Of a DNA stretch of 64,000 nt, positions 51,151-59,762 are shown piece by piece. The notes beneath the pieces were generated by a model, which worked only from the letters and a program-made list of their open reading frames with translations, did no database searches and was not told where the DNA came from. Positions within the stretch are counted from its first letter, which is position 1. Each line of letters opens with the position of its first letter. The position numbers and the translations under genes are program-made. Origin of the DNA: Streptomyces sp. NBC_00536 (GTDB taxonomy: Bacteria > Actinomycetota > Actinomycetes > Streptomycetales > Streptomycetaceae); the NCBI RefSeq assembly GCF_036346295.1, contig NZ_CP107819.1, positions 4,464,001 to 4,528,000 on the forward strand. The letters run 5' to 3'.

Positions 51151-51654
51151 ATGATCCGTACAGCGACTGAAGCCGATGTCCCCGCGATTCATGCGATGGT
51201 CCGTGAACTCGCCGAGTACGAGAAGGCCTTGCACGAGGTGCGGGCCACGGAGGAGCAGCTGCGGGAGGCCCTGTTCGGGGAGCGTCCGGCGGTGTTCGCG
51301 CACATCGCGGAGACCGAGGAGGGCGAGGTGGCGGGGTTCGCCCTGTGGTTCCTGAACTTCTCGACGTGGCGCGGGGTGCACGGGATCTACCTGGAGGACC
51401 TGTACGTCCGTCCGGAGCACCGCGGTGGCGGGTACGGGAAGGCGTTGCTGAGGGAGTTGGCGGGGCTGTGCCGCGAGCGGGGTTACGAGCGCCTGGAGTG
51501 GTGGGTGCTGAACTGGAACGAGCCGGCCATCAAGTTCTACGAGTCGCTGGACGCGGTGGCGCAGGACGAGTGGACGGTGTTCCGGCTGACGGACGGGGCG
51601 CTCGCGGAGCTGGGCGGCGGGGCGGCGCCCGCTTCGGCGCCCGCTTCGGGGTGA
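51151..51654 (+). CDS. GNAT N-acetyltransferase (diamine acetyltransferase-like)
   Basis: The 167-residue protein is a complete GNAT domain: MIRTATEADVPAIHAMVREL at the start, the acetyl-CoA loop LYVRPEHRGGGYGKALL (about residues 90-106) and the C-terminal LEWWVLNWNEPAIKFYESLD. The sequence style, with WFLNFSTWRGVHGIYLEDLY, is that of spermidine/spermine or thialysine acetyltransferases; the substrate is not proven. TAGGCT lies 7 bases before the ATG, so the message is probably leaderless. Confidence 0.9.
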   Translation: MIRTATEADVPAIHAMVRELAEYEKALHEVRATEEQLREALFGERPAVFAHIAETEEGEVAGFALWFLNFSTWRGVHGIYLEDLYVRPEHRGGGYGKALLRELAGLCRERGYERLEWWVLNWNEPAIKFYESLDAVAQDEWTVFRLTDGALAELGGGAAPASAPASG

Positions 51655-51683
51655 CTGTCAGTGGCCTGCGCCAGGATGGACGT

Positions 51684-52343
51684 ATGGCGCGAAAAGTGAA
51701 GGCTGTGCGGCGGGCAGAGGTGCGGTTGCCGGAGTTGCGGCCCTTCGGGGACGCGGAGCTGGAGCCGGACGGGGATTACGACGGGCTGGAGTTCGCGGAC
51801 CTGGATCTGGGCGGGCAGGAGGGGGGCGGGGCGCGGTTCATGGACTGCGCGCTGCGGCGCTGCTCGCTGGACGAGACGGGGCTGGCGCGGGCGCGGTTCA
51901 TGGACGTGGTGCTGGAGGGGGTGCGCGGGGTGGGCACCGATCTGGCGGAGGCTTCGCTGCGCGATGTGGAGCTGCGTGATGCCCGGCTCGGCGGGGTGCA
52001 GTTGCACGGGGCGGTGCTGGAGCGGGTGCTGGTCCGCGGCGGCAAGATCGATTACCTGAACCTGCGGAAGGCCCGGCTCAAGGACGTGGTCTTCGAGGGC
52101 TGCGTCCTGGTGGAGGCGGATTTCGCGGGTGCGGTGCTGGAGCGGGTGGAGTTCCGGGACTGTGCGCTGCGCGGGGTGGATTTCGGCGGGGCGCGGATGA
52201 CGGACGTGGACCTGCGGGGTGCGGTCGAGCTGGACATCGCGCGGGGGGTGGAGTCCCTGGCGGGTGCGGTGATCAGCCCGCCGCAGCTGCTGGACCTGGC
52301 TCCGGCGCTGGCGGCGCAGGTGGGGCTGCGCGTGGAGGCGTAG
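51684..52343 (+). CDS. Pentapeptide-repeat protein
   Basis: The 219-residue protein contains about 25 A(D/N)LXX-type pentapeptides between residues 35 and 185, for example FADLDLGGQ, LARARFMDVVLEGV, and VEADFAGAVLERVEF. They fold into a right-handed quadrilateral beta-helix. Some members protect DNA gyrase from quinolones or toxins; others have no known role. CAGGAT (51674-51679) lies close before the ATG, which suggests a leaderless transcript. It follows the GNAT gene after 29 bases. Confidence 0.88.
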   Translation: MARKVKAVRRAEVRLPELRPFGDAELEPDGDYDGLEFADLDLGGQEGGGARFMDCALRRCSLDETGLARARFMDVVLEGVRGVGTDLAEASLRDVELRDARLGGVQLHGAVLERVLVRGGKIDYLNLRKARLKDVVFEGCVLVEADFAGAVLERVEFRDCALRGVDFGGARMTDVDLRGAVELDIARGVESLAGAVISPPQLLDLAPALAAQVGLRVEA

Positions 52344-52373
52344 GGGAGGTGCTTCCGGTGCCTTCCCGTGCTC

Positions 52374-52877
52374 TTACGCGGGGACGCGGGGGAAGCGGGT
52401 CTGGAGGGTCCAGATGGTCGGGTTGTCGGCCAGTCCGTCGTGCATGTCGGTGAGGTCCGCGATCACGTCGTGGAGGAAGTCGCGGGCCTCGCGGCGCAGC
52501 AGGCGGTGGCTGAAGGTGAGCGGGGGCTCCTCGGGGTCCATCCAGTCGGCTTCGACGTCGACCCAGCCGAAGCGGCGTTCGAAGAGCATGCGGTCCGAGG
52601 ACTCGGTGAAGTCGAGTTCGGCGTACTGGCGGTTCGCCGCGCGGCTGCCGCGGGGGTCCTGGTCGAGCTGTTCGACGATGTCGCACAGGGCCCAGGCGAA
52701 GTCGAGGACGGGGACCCATCCCCAGGCTGTGGATACTTCCCGGTCCGCGTTGGTGTCGGCGAGGTAGACGTCGCCGCAGAACAGGTCGTGGCGCAGGGAG
52801 CGGACGTCCGCCGAGCGGTAGTCGGTCTGCGGGGGGTCCGGGAAGCGCCGGGAGAGGGAGTAGCCGATGTCGAGCAC
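52374..52877 (-). CDS. Conserved hypothetical protein
   Basis: This 167-residue protein has no motif I recognise. It is rich in Asp, Arg and Trp (LADTNADREVSTAWGWVPVL, ELDFTESSDRMLFERRFGWV, EARDFLHDVIADLTDMHDGL) and lacks membrane segments, so it is probably a soluble cytoplasmic protein. The pattern is like immunity or DUF-type accessory proteins with an alpha/beta fold. GTG 52877 is the first start in the open frame; the frame stays open upstream without a start codon. It converges with the pentapeptide gene and follows the M4 peptidase gene in the same direction. Confidence 0.65.
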   Translation of the reverse strand: MLDIGYSLSRRFPDPPQTDYRSADVRSLRHDLFCGDVYLADTNADREVSTAWGWVPVLDFAWALCDIVEQLDQDPRGSRAANRQYAELDFTESSDRMLFERRFGWVDVEADWMDPEEPPLTFSHRLLRREARDFLHDVIADLTDMHDGLADNPTIWTLQTRFPRVPA

Positions 52878-52979
52878 GTAGTCGATGGTGTCACGGGTGG
52901 GGGCGTCGTGCGGCCGGAGGGGCGTTCGATTCGCTGCTCCGGCCGCGCGGCACCAGTGCGGGCTTGGACGACGTGGGGG

Positions 52980-54512
52980 TCAGTGGACGTTGACCGCGTT
53001 CCAGGTGGCGGCGACGGCCAGGCGCTCGGGGCTGGTGGCGCCGTAGAGGTCGGTGGCGGCCTGGAGGGTGGCGACGCGGGCGCGGGAGTAGTTCGAGGTC
53101 GAGGTCATGTAGACGGTCAGGGCCCGGTACCAGATGCGGACGGCCTTCTCGCGCGAGATGCCGAGGAGCTTGGAGCCGTCGTAGGTGGGGGAGTCGTAGG
53201 TGATTCCGTTGATCACCTTGCGGCCGCTGCCCTCCGAGAGGAGGTAGAAGAAGTGCCGGGCGGGGCCGGAGGCGGCGTAGGCGTTGAGGTTGCCGATGTC
53301 GCTGGACCAGTAGTCGCGTGAGGAGCCGTCGCTGCTCGGGCGGTCCATGGTGCGCAGGGCGCCCTTGTAGACGCGTTCGCCGATGAGGTAGTCGCCGGGG
53401 TCGGCGGGGTTGTTCGCGAAGAACTCCCCGGCGGTGCCGAGGATGTCGGAGGTGCCTTCGTTGAGTCCGCCGGACTCGCCGGAGGAGAGGAGTCCGGCGG
53501 TGGCGGCGGTCAGGCCGTGGGCGAGTTCGTGGCCGACGATGTCGAGGGAGGTGGGCGGCTTTCCGCTGCCCGCGGCGCCGTCGCCGTAGCTCACGCAGCC
53601 GCAGCTGTCGTCCCAGAAGGCGTTGTCGAGGTTGTTGCCGTAGTGGACGCGGGAGACGACGCCGCGGCCGTCGCCGCGGATGCCGTTGCGGCCGAGGACG
53701 CCCCGGTAGAAGTCCCAGGTGACGGCGGTGCCGTAGTGGACGTCCACGCCGGCGGTCTGGCGGCTGGTGGGTCCGCCGTTGCCCCAGACGTCGTCGGCGT
53801 CGGTGAAGAGGACCCCGCCGGTGGTCTGGTTCATGGCGTCGAGGGTGCGCTGGTCGCCGCGGGGGAGGTCGCGGAGCTGGAAGAGGGAGCCGCTGGGGTT
53901 GGTGCCCAGGGTGACCGTGCCCGCGTACTGGCTGTTGCCGGTGCCCGCGTGGACGGTGTCGTACGAGCCGAGCACGGCGCCGGTACGGGCGTCGGTCACC
54001 GTGTGCAGTTCGCTCGGGGTGCCGTCGGGCCGGGGGGTGCGGGTGACGGTGTCCCAGGCGGGGGCGGGGGTGCCGGTCGCGGCCCAGATGATCCGGCGGG
54101 CGCCGGGGCCGGGTCCGTGGGCGGTGGCCGGGGCGGCTCCGGCGGGGGCCGCGGCTCCCACGGGGGCCGCGGCGGCGGCTCTCAGGGCGGCCGGGGTGGT
54201 GGAGTCGGTGGTCGTACGGGTGCCGTCGGGGCGCTGGTGGACGATCAGGTCGCCGCCCAGGACGGGGATGCCGCCGATGGTCCGGTCGTAGTGGGTGTGG
54301 GTGGTGCCGTCGGGGTCGGTGACGGTGGCACCGGGGCGGGCCGTGAGCTGCTCGGCGGTGAGCCGCGCGGAGGGGGCCTGCGCGGAGGCGTTCTGTGCGG
54401 TGGTCGTCGCGCTCGCCGGGGCGGCGAGGGTCGCGAGGGTGGCGGCGAGCACCGCGGTGGTGGCGGTGGCGAGACGGACGAGGGTGCGGGGGGAGGACGC
54501 GTGGTGGGTCAC
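52980..54512 (-). CDS. Secreted M4-family (thermolysin-type) metallopeptidase
   Basis: The 510-residue precursor has a signal peptide (LATATTAVLAATLATLAAPA SATA region, cleavage about residue 35) and a propeptide with FTP and PepSY-like parts (about 40-190). The mature enzyme carries the zinc motif GHELAHGLT (HExxH, about residue 340) and the third ligand in GGLNEGTSDILG. The C-terminal helical domain includes SREKAVRIWYRALTVYM. It is a neutral protease for extracellular protein breakdown. Two Cys in SCGCVS may form a disulfide. Confidence 0.94.
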   Translation of the reverse strand: MTHHASSPRTLVRLATATTAVLAATLATLAAPASATTTAQNASAQAPSARLTAEQLTARPGATVTDPDGTTHTHYDRTIGGIPVLGGDLIVHQRPDGTRTTTDSTTPAALRAAAAAPVGAAAPAGAAPATAHGPGPGARRIIWAATGTPAPAWDTVTRTPRPDGTPSELHTVTDARTGAVLGSYDTVHAGTGNSQYAGTVTLGTNPSGSLFQLRDLPRGDQRTLDAMNQTTGGVLFTDADDVWGNGGPTSRQTAGVDVHYGTAVTWDFYRGVLGRNGIRGDGRGVVSRVHYGNNLDNAFWDDSCGCVSYGDGAAGSGKPPTSLDIVGHELAHGLTAATAGLLSSGESGGLNEGTSDILGTAGEFFANNPADPGDYLIGERVYKGALRTMDRPSSDGSSRDYWSSDIGNLNAYAASGPARHFFYLLSEGSGRKVINGITYDSPTYDGSKLLGISREKAVRIWYRALTVYMTSTSNYSRARVATLQAATDLYGATSPERLAVAATWNAVNVH

Positions 54513-54874
54513 TCGGGCTCCTTCGCTGGCGGCGGCGGCCGGGGTGTGGACGCGTGAGCGGAGCGTGCCAGCGGAGGGTGCGGAGGGGACAGGGGTGTGA
54601 CGCGGGGCGGGGTGTGGTTGTCCGAAGAGGGGGCGTGACTGTCCGGAATTCGGCGGTGGAGTGGGTGGGCTGGTCTTCCGGCCGCGGGCCGCGGGGCCTC
54701 CGGCGGGCCCTCAAACGCCGGGCAGGCTGAATGTGCCCGGGCCTGGGCCACCGCGGCCCTGCGGGCCAACTCAGCCTCGCCGGCGTTTGAGGCGCGGGTC
54801 CGGGCAGAGCCCGGGGGCCGTTCCAGCCTCGCCGGCGTACGGGCGTACGGGCGTACGGGCGGGTCCGGGCCGGG
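54513..54874. other. 362-bp gap with repeats upstream of the M4 peptidase gene
   Basis: No gene is supported. It holds two copies of the intergenic palindromic repeat (54705-54723 and 54779-54795, opposite orientation) and a triple CGTACGGG tandem (about 54837-54861). The M4 promoter must lie in the first 100 bases. Confidence 0.6.
54705..54795. repeat. Two inverted copies of the GCCCGGCGTTTGAGGGCCC intergenic repeat
   Basis: GGGCCCTCAAACGCCGGGC (54705-54723) and GCCGGCGTTTGAGGCGC (54779-54795) face each other and could fold into a long hairpin between senR and the M4 peptidase gene, which are co-oriented. Confidence 0.85.
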
Positions 54875-55531
54875 TCAGGACGGCAGGAGGCGCTGCTCCT
54901 TGGCCACCGAGACGGCGCCCGTGCGCGTGTCGACGCCGAGCTTGTCGTAGATCCGGCCCAGGTGGGTCTTGACGGTGGCCTCGCTGATGAACAGGGCGCG
55001 GGCGATGTCCCGGTTGCCCAGGCCACGGGCGAGCTGACCCAGGATGTCCAGTTCACGCTCCGTCAGGGTGGGCTTCGTACCGCGCATGTGGGCCATCACC
55101 CGGCTGGCCACCGGCGGGGAGAGCGTGGTGCGGCCCTGGGCGGCGGAGTGGATGGCGGCGAAGAGTTCCTCGGGCCGCTCCGCCTTCAGCAGGTACCCGG
55201 TGGCGCCCGCGCCGATGGCGCGCGTGATGTCGGCGTCCGTGTCGTACGTCGTCAGCACCAGGACGTGCGGCGGGGCGGGTGGCCCCGGGAGCGCGGCGAT
55301 GCGGCGGGTGGCCTCGATCCCGTCGATGCCCTCGCCGAGCTGGAGGTCCATCAGGACGACGTCGGGCCGCAGCGCGGCCGCCAGGGCCACCGCTTCCTCG
55401 CCGCTGCCCGCCTCGCCGACCACCTCGATGTCCGGCTCGCTGCCGAGGAGGGCGAGCAGGCCGGCCCGGACGACCAGGTGGTCGTCGCAGAGCAGGATCG
55501 TGGTGGGAGGGGTGGGGGTCGGCGGGGTCAT
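54875..55531 (-). CDS. senR: SenR, NarL/LuxR-type response regulator
   Basis: The 218-residue regulator has a receiver domain (acid pair LLCDDHLVVRAG, phospho-Asp in VVLMDLQLGEG, Lys in GYLLKAERPEE) and a C-terminal LuxR helix-turn-helix (LTERELDILGQLARGLGNRD, SEATVKTHLGRIYDKLGV). Together with the overlapping kinase and the divergent hbpS gene it forms the SenS-SenR-HbpS redox-sensing group described in Streptomyces, which controls catalase and other antioxidant genes. ATG 55531 overlaps the kinase stop (ATGA). Confidence 0.9.
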   Translation of the reverse strand: MTPPTPTPPTTILLCDDHLVVRAGLLALLGSEPDIEVVGEAGSGEEAVALAAALRPDVVLMDLQLGEGIDGIEATRRIAALPGPPAPPHVLVLTTYDTDADITRAIGAGATGYLLKAERPEELFAAIHSAAQGRTTLSPPVASRVMAHMRGTKPTLTERELDILGQLARGLGNRDIARALFISEATVKTHLGRIYDKLGVDTRTGAVSVAKEQRLLPS

Positions 55532-56742
55532 CGGGGTGGCTCCAGGGGGGTGGGGGAGGAGGGGGGCAGGGGGAGCGCGGCGGACAGGACCGTGCCCTCC
55601 GAAGGGGTGGACTCGACGGTCAGGGTGCCGCCCAGCTGGCGGACCCGGGCGCGCATCGCGGGCAGGCCGTGGCCGCGGTCGGGTGCCCCCGGACCCGCCG
55701 GGGGCGCGGTGAAGCCGCGGCCGTCGTCCGCGATGTCCAGGACCACCTGGTCGCCGAGGAAGCTGAGGGTCAGGGCCGCGGTGCGGGCGCCGGCGTGCTC
55801 GCGGACGTTGGCGAGGGCGCCCTGGGCGATGCGCAGCAGCGCGGACTGGGTCCGGGCCGGGAGCGGGACCGGGGCGCCCTCCAGGTGGAAGCGGACGGTG
55901 ACCTCCGGACCGGCGTCCAGTCCCCGCAGGGCGTCGGCGAGCGGGACGCCGTCGGCGAGTTCGGAGGGGGCCAGGTCGTGCACCAGGCGGCGCGCCTCGG
56001 CCAGGCCGCGGGCCGCGATGCCGGTGGCGGTACGGACGTGCGCCCGCGCGGTGGCCGGGTCCGCGTCCCAGGTCCGCTCGGCGGCCTGGAGCAGCATCTG
56101 CTGGCTGGAGAGGTTCTGGGCGAGGGTGTCGTGGATCTCCATCGACAGGCGCTGGCGCTCGGCGAGGGTGCCTTCGCGGCGTTCGGTGGCGGCCAGTTCC
56201 CGGCGGGTGCGGATGAGGTCGTCGATGAGGGTGCGCTGGGCCTGGGTCTGGCGCTCCATGTGGACGAACACGGCGGTCGCGAGGGCGGCGACGGCGGGCG
56301 GGGCCAGCAGCAGGTTCGGGTCGAAGGCGGCGGAGAGCTTGAGCTGGGCGGCGACGACGAAGGCGGTGAGCAGGGCGACGAGGACGACGGCGGCGCGGGG
56401 CGGGAGGGTGCGCAGGGCGGTGTAGAAGAGCGGCACGGCGCACCAGGCGAAGCTGGGGGCGAGGACGACGAGGACCACCCAGGTGGTGACGACCAGGGCG
56501 AGCCAGACGAGGTGGCGGGGGGTGGGGCCGTCGGCGGTGGCCGTTGCCGTTGCCCTGGCGGTGGCCTTGGCGGTCGTCGGGCCGAGGACGTACAGCAGGG
56601 CCAGGGTGATGCTCAGGGCGATGATCCACGGGGTGCGGGGTTCGCCGGGGTGGCGGAGGAGGAAGCGGGCCACGGAGGAGCCGAGGAGGAGGAAGAAGGC
56701 GGTGTGGACGACGGTGGTGAGCGTGCGGCTGGGTGGGGGCAC
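55528..56742 (-). CDS. senS: SenS, sensor histidine kinase (HisKA_3 type)
   Basis: The 404-residue kinase has five N-terminal membrane helices (about residues 10-150) and a phospho-acceptor domain with the H box MEIHDTLAQNLSSQQMLLQA. The ATPase domain carries ANVREHAGA, DDGRGF and GHGLPAMRARVRQL. In Streptomyces reticuli SenS senses redox state through the secreted heme protein HbpS. The GTG at 56742 is chosen because GGAGGAGG lies 7 bases before it; the open frame upstream extends into repeat-rich intergenic sequence. It is coupled to senR and divergent from hbpS. Confidence 0.9.
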   Translation of the reverse strand: MPPPSRTLTTVVHTAFFLLLGSSVARFLLRHPGEPRTPWIIALSITLALLYVLGPTTAKATARATATATADGPTPRHLVWLALVVTTWVVLVVLAPSFAWCAVPLFYTALRTLPPRAAVVLVALLTAFVVAAQLKLSAAFDPNLLLAPPAVAALATAVFVHMERQTQAQRTLIDDLIRTRRELAATERREGTLAERQRLSMEIHDTLAQNLSSQQMLLQAAERTWDADPATARAHVRTATGIAARGLAEARRLVHDLAPSELADGVPLADALRGLDAGPEVTVRFHLEGAPVPLPARTQSALLRIAQGALANVREHAGARTAALTLSFLGDQVVLDIADDGRGFTAPPAGPGAPDRGHGLPAMRARVRQLGGTLTVESTPSEGTVLSAALPLPPSSPTPLEPPR

Positions 56743-57191
56743 GGGGTTTCCTCCTCCGGAGTGGGTGGGTGGGTGGCCGGTGGGCCGGTGCCCGTCCATC
56801 GTGCCCGGCCGGGGTGCGTGCCGCTGCGCGGGGCCGCCCCCTCGCGAAACCGGGCTCCGCCCGGACCCGCGCCTCAATCGCCGGCGGGGCTGGGGTGGCT
56901 CCCGGGCTCTGCCCGGACCCGCGCCTCAAACGCCGGCGGGGCTGGGTTTGTCCGGCGGGGCCGGAAAGTCAGCCTGCCCGGCGTTTGAGGGCCCGCCGGA
57001 GGCCCCGCGGGGCTGAGCCCCGGAGACAACCGTGGCCCCTCCGGGCGGCCTCCGCATCGGCCGATCGGTTGACCCCCGGGTCATCCGGTGCGGGCGCGCG
57101 GGCGAGCCGGTGCGGGGATCCGGCGGGGCGGGGGCCCGGGACACGATGTGGGGGTGGCCGGAACCCCGGCCCCTGAACCCCAGGAGCAGCC
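56743..57191. other. 449-bp senS-hbpS divergent region with three intergenic repeats
   Basis: No gene is supported. Three copies of the palindromic repeat lie at 56869-56885 (variant CAATC), 56921-56937 and 56976-56994. The last one is part of a longer hairpin GGGCCCGCCGGAGGCCCC. The promoters of senS and hbpS must flank them; AGGAG before hbpS is at 57181-57185. Confidence 0.6.
56869..56994. repeat. Three copies of the GCCGGCGTTTGAGGC-type intergenic repeat
   Basis: Copies at 56869-56885, 56921-56937 and 56976-56994. The first two are in one orientation and the third is inverted, separated by C/G-rich linkers containing GGGCTCTGCCCGGACCC-like sequence. Confidence 0.85.
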
Positions 57192-57722
57192 ATGAACACC
57201 CGTACCCGTGTCCTCACCGGTGCCGCCCTCGCCGTAGCCCTCGGCGCGGGGACCTTCGGGGCCGTCACCGCGAGCGCCGCGCCCGCCACCGTGGCGAAGG
57301 ACGCGAGCGACAAGAACTTCACCACCTCCACCCACCTCACCATCGACGCCGCCACCCGCGCCGCGGAGGTCGCGCTGCAGGCCGCCGAGAAGGAGAACCA
57401 GAAGGTGACGGTCGCGGTGGTAGACCGCAACGGCAACACCATCGTGACCCTGCGCGGTGACGGCGCGGGCCCGCAGTCCTACGAGTCGGCGCAGCGCAAG
57501 GCGTACACCGCCGTGTCCTGGAACGCCCCGACCTCCGTCCTCGCGGGCCGTCTCGCCCAGACCCCGAACCTCAAGGACATCCCGGGCACCCTCTTCCTCG
57601 GCGGCGGTACGCCCGTTCAGGCCAAGGGCGCCCCGGTCGCGGGCATCGGTGTGGCCGGTGCGCCGAGCGGTGACCTGGACGAGAAGTACGCCAAGGCGGG
57701 CGCGGACTCCCTCCTGAAGTAA
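57192..57722 (+). CDS. hbpS: HbpS, secreted heme-binding redox sensor (GlcG/HbpS family)
   Basis: The 176-residue precursor has a signal peptide (VLTGAALAVALGAGTFGAVTA SA). The GlcG/HbpS domain follows (LTIDAATRAAEVALQAAEKE, VTVAVVDRNGNTIVTLRGDG, KAYTAVSWNAPTSVLAGRLA). HbpS assembles into octamers, binds heme and iron, and signals oxidative stress to SenS. The context, divergent from senS-senR, supports the assignment. ATG 57192 has AGGAG 6 bases before it. Confidence 0.92.
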   Translation: MNTRTRVLTGAALAVALGAGTFGAVTASAAPATVAKDASDKNFTTSTHLTIDAATRAAEVALQAAEKENQKVTVAVVDRNGNTIVTLRGDGAGPQSYESAQRKAYTAVSWNAPTSVLAGRLAQTPNLKDIPGTLFLGGGTPVQAKGAPVAGIGVAGAPSGDLDEKYAKAGADSLLK

Positions 57723-57775
57723 CACGAAGGAGCGTCCGACACGTCCGATATGTAGGACACCCCTACTATCGGAGC

Positions 57776-59245
57776 GTGGATCACCGCGCCCTGCCTCCCG
57801 CCCCCGCCGTGGCGACCGTCCTCGCCCTGCTCATCGGCCTGCTCTCCGGGTGTACGGGCGGGCCCGTCGAGGGCATGCCGGGGTCTTCGGGGCTGCGGGA
57901 TCCGCTGTTTCCCAAGGCGGGCAACGGCGGTTACGACGTACAGCACTACGACCTCGGGATCGCCTACGAGCCGGGGCGGCGGCATCTGACGGGGACCGCC
58001 GTCATCACCGCGCGGGCCACCCAGGGGCTGAGTTCCTTCAACCTCGACCTGGCCGGGCTCGACGTGAAGGGCGTCACCGTCGACGGCGCCGGGGCCCGGT
58101 TCAACCGGACCGGGAACGAGCTGACGGTGCGCCCCGCCGAGGATCTGGCGAAGGGCGCGGTCTTCCGTACGCAGGTGAGCTATTCGGGCACGCCGAAGGT
58201 CATCCACGACGTGGACGATTCCAAGGAGGGCTGGATCCCCACGGCCGACGGCGCGGTGGGGGTGGGCGAGCCGGTCGGGTCGATGGCCTGGTTCCCGGGC
58301 AATCACCATCCGAGCGACAAGGCGACCTACGACATCACGCTCACCGTGCCGAAGGGGTACGAGGCGGTGTCCAACGGGGAGTTGCGTTCCCGTACGGACG
58401 ACGACGCGGCGGGGCGGACGGTCTTCGCGTGGCACGGCGACCAGCCGATGGCGAGCTACCTGGCGGTGGCCGCCATCGGCAAGTACAAGATCACGACGGG
58501 GAAGACCCCCTCGGGGATCCCCGTGTACGAAGCCGTCGCGCCGGAGGAGGCGGCCGCCAGCGCCGCCCCGCTCGCGCGGCTGCCCGAGATGGTCGAGTGG
58601 GGCAGCGCGAAGTTCGGGCCGTACCCCTTCAGCACCACCGGGGCGATCGTCGAGCGGCACGGCACGCTGGGCTACGCGCTGGAGACGCAGACCCGGCCGG
58701 TGTTCGCCGGTGCGCCGAGCGAGGTGCTGGTGCTGCACGAGCTGGCGCACCAGTGGTTCGGGAACTCGGTGTCGCCGAAGGCGTGGAAGGACATGTGGCT
58801 CAACGAGGGCTTCGCGACCTACGCGGAGTGGCTGTGGTCCGAGGACCACGGCGGACCGAGCGCGCAGGCCCGGTTCACCGCGTTCGTGGAGGGTGACACC
58901 AAGGTCGATCCGGACGCCGACCGGCCGTGGGGGGACTTCCCGCCCGCCGAGCCGCCGGGGCCCGAGCACATCTCGGCCGACCCCGTGTACTACCGGGGCG
59001 CGATGGTCCTGCACCGGATCCGTCAGGAGGTCGGGGACCCGGCCTTCTTCGCGCTGGTGCGCGGCTGGGCGGCCGAGCACCGGCACGGGAACGCCGGTAC
59101 GGGCGACTTCACCGCCTTCGCCGAGAAGTCGACCGGGCACGACCTGAGCGATGTCTGGGACGTGTGGCTGTACGGGAAGGACAAGCCCACCGTGGATGAC
59201 GGGAAGGCCGCCGTGCCGCGGCCCGGGGTCAGCGCGGTGCGGTGA
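57776..59245 (+). CDS. M1-family metallopeptidase, lipoprotein
   Basis: The 489-residue protein has a lipoprotein signal (VATVLALLIGLLSGC, lipobox LSGC), then a beta-saddle domain (about 40-230) and a thermolysin-like domain. The latter has HELAHQWFGN (HExxH, about residue 321) and the third zinc ligand in WLNEGFATYAEW. The usual GAMEN exopeptidase motif is replaced by GALE-like YALETQTRP, and the C-terminal helical domain of full-length aminopeptidase N is missing, as in the short actinobacterial subfamily. It probably trims peptides at the cell surface. TACTAT (57764-57769) is 6 bases before the GTG, so the transcript is leaderless. Confidence 0.92.
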   Translation: MDHRALPPAPAVATVLALLIGLLSGCTGGPVEGMPGSSGLRDPLFPKAGNGGYDVQHYDLGIAYEPGRRHLTGTAVITARATQGLSSFNLDLAGLDVKGVTVDGAGARFNRTGNELTVRPAEDLAKGAVFRTQVSYSGTPKVIHDVDDSKEGWIPTADGAVGVGEPVGSMAWFPGNHHPSDKATYDITLTVPKGYEAVSNGELRSRTDDDAAGRTVFAWHGDQPMASYLAVAAIGKYKITTGKTPSGIPVYEAVAPEEAAASAAPLARLPEMVEWGSAKFGPYPFSTTGAIVERHGTLGYALETQTRPVFAGAPSEVLVLHELAHQWFGNSVSPKAWKDMWLNEGFATYAEWLWSEDHGGPSAQARFTAFVEGDTKVDPDADRPWGDFPPAEPPGPEHISADPVYYRGAMVLHRIRQEVGDPAFFALVRGWAAEHRHGNAGTGDFTAFAEKSTGHDLSDVWDVWLYGKDKPTVDDGKAAVPRPGVSAVR

Positions 59246-59762
59246 GGGTGAGCGGTTTGCGCAGGACCGTGCAGGGGCGGCCGTGTTCGAGGTCCGGGGC
59301 CCGGCGCAGTTCGGTGTAGCCCCGGCCGGTCCAGAAGGCGAGCGCGGACGGGTTGGCGTCGAGGACCGCCAGGCGTACGCCGTCCCGTCCCGCGGCGCGG
59401 AACCGGTCTTCGACGAGGGTGGCGAGCGTACGGCCGTACCCGGCGCGGTGGGCGGTCGCGTCGATCAGCAGCAGGCCGATCCAGGGGTCCGGGTCGCCGG
59501 AGGCCGGGTCGGGGTGCCGGTCGAGGGTGGCGGCCAGGCCGACCAGGCGGCCCGCCGAACGGGCCAGCAGCACCTGGGCGCCGTCCCGGGCGAGTTCGTC
59601 GGCGAGCGCGGCCGCGACCTGCTCGACGGTGATGCGGGCCGGGTCGGGGAAGTCCCCGCTGAGTTCGAAGAAGGCGCGGTTCGTCGCGTAGAGGGCGGCG
59701 ACCTCGGTGAGGACCGGGCCGGGGAGGGCGCCGTCGACGGGGGCGAGGGGTTCGAGGATCAC
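59229..59762 (-). CDS. GNAT N-acetyltransferase
   Basis: The 177-residue protein has a GNAT fold with the core segments PWIGLLLIDATAHRAGYGRT (acetyl-CoA loop variant HRAGYGRTL, about residues 105-115) and LAVLDANPSALAFWTGRGYT. The substrate is unknown. The GTG at 59762 is about 6 bases after TACCGT on the minus strand, consistent with a leaderless message. Its 3' end overlaps the convergent M1 peptidase gene by 17 bases. The 5' side borders the repeat-rich gap. Confidence 0.88.
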   Translation of the reverse strand: MILEPLAPVDGALPGPVLTEVAALYATNRAFFELSGDFPDPARITVEQVAAALADELARDGAQVLLARSAGRLVGLAATLDRHPDPASGDPDPWIGLLLIDATAHRAGYGRTLATLVEDRFRAAGRDGVRLAVLDANPSALAFWTGRGYTELRRAPDLEHGRPCTVLRKPLTLTAPR

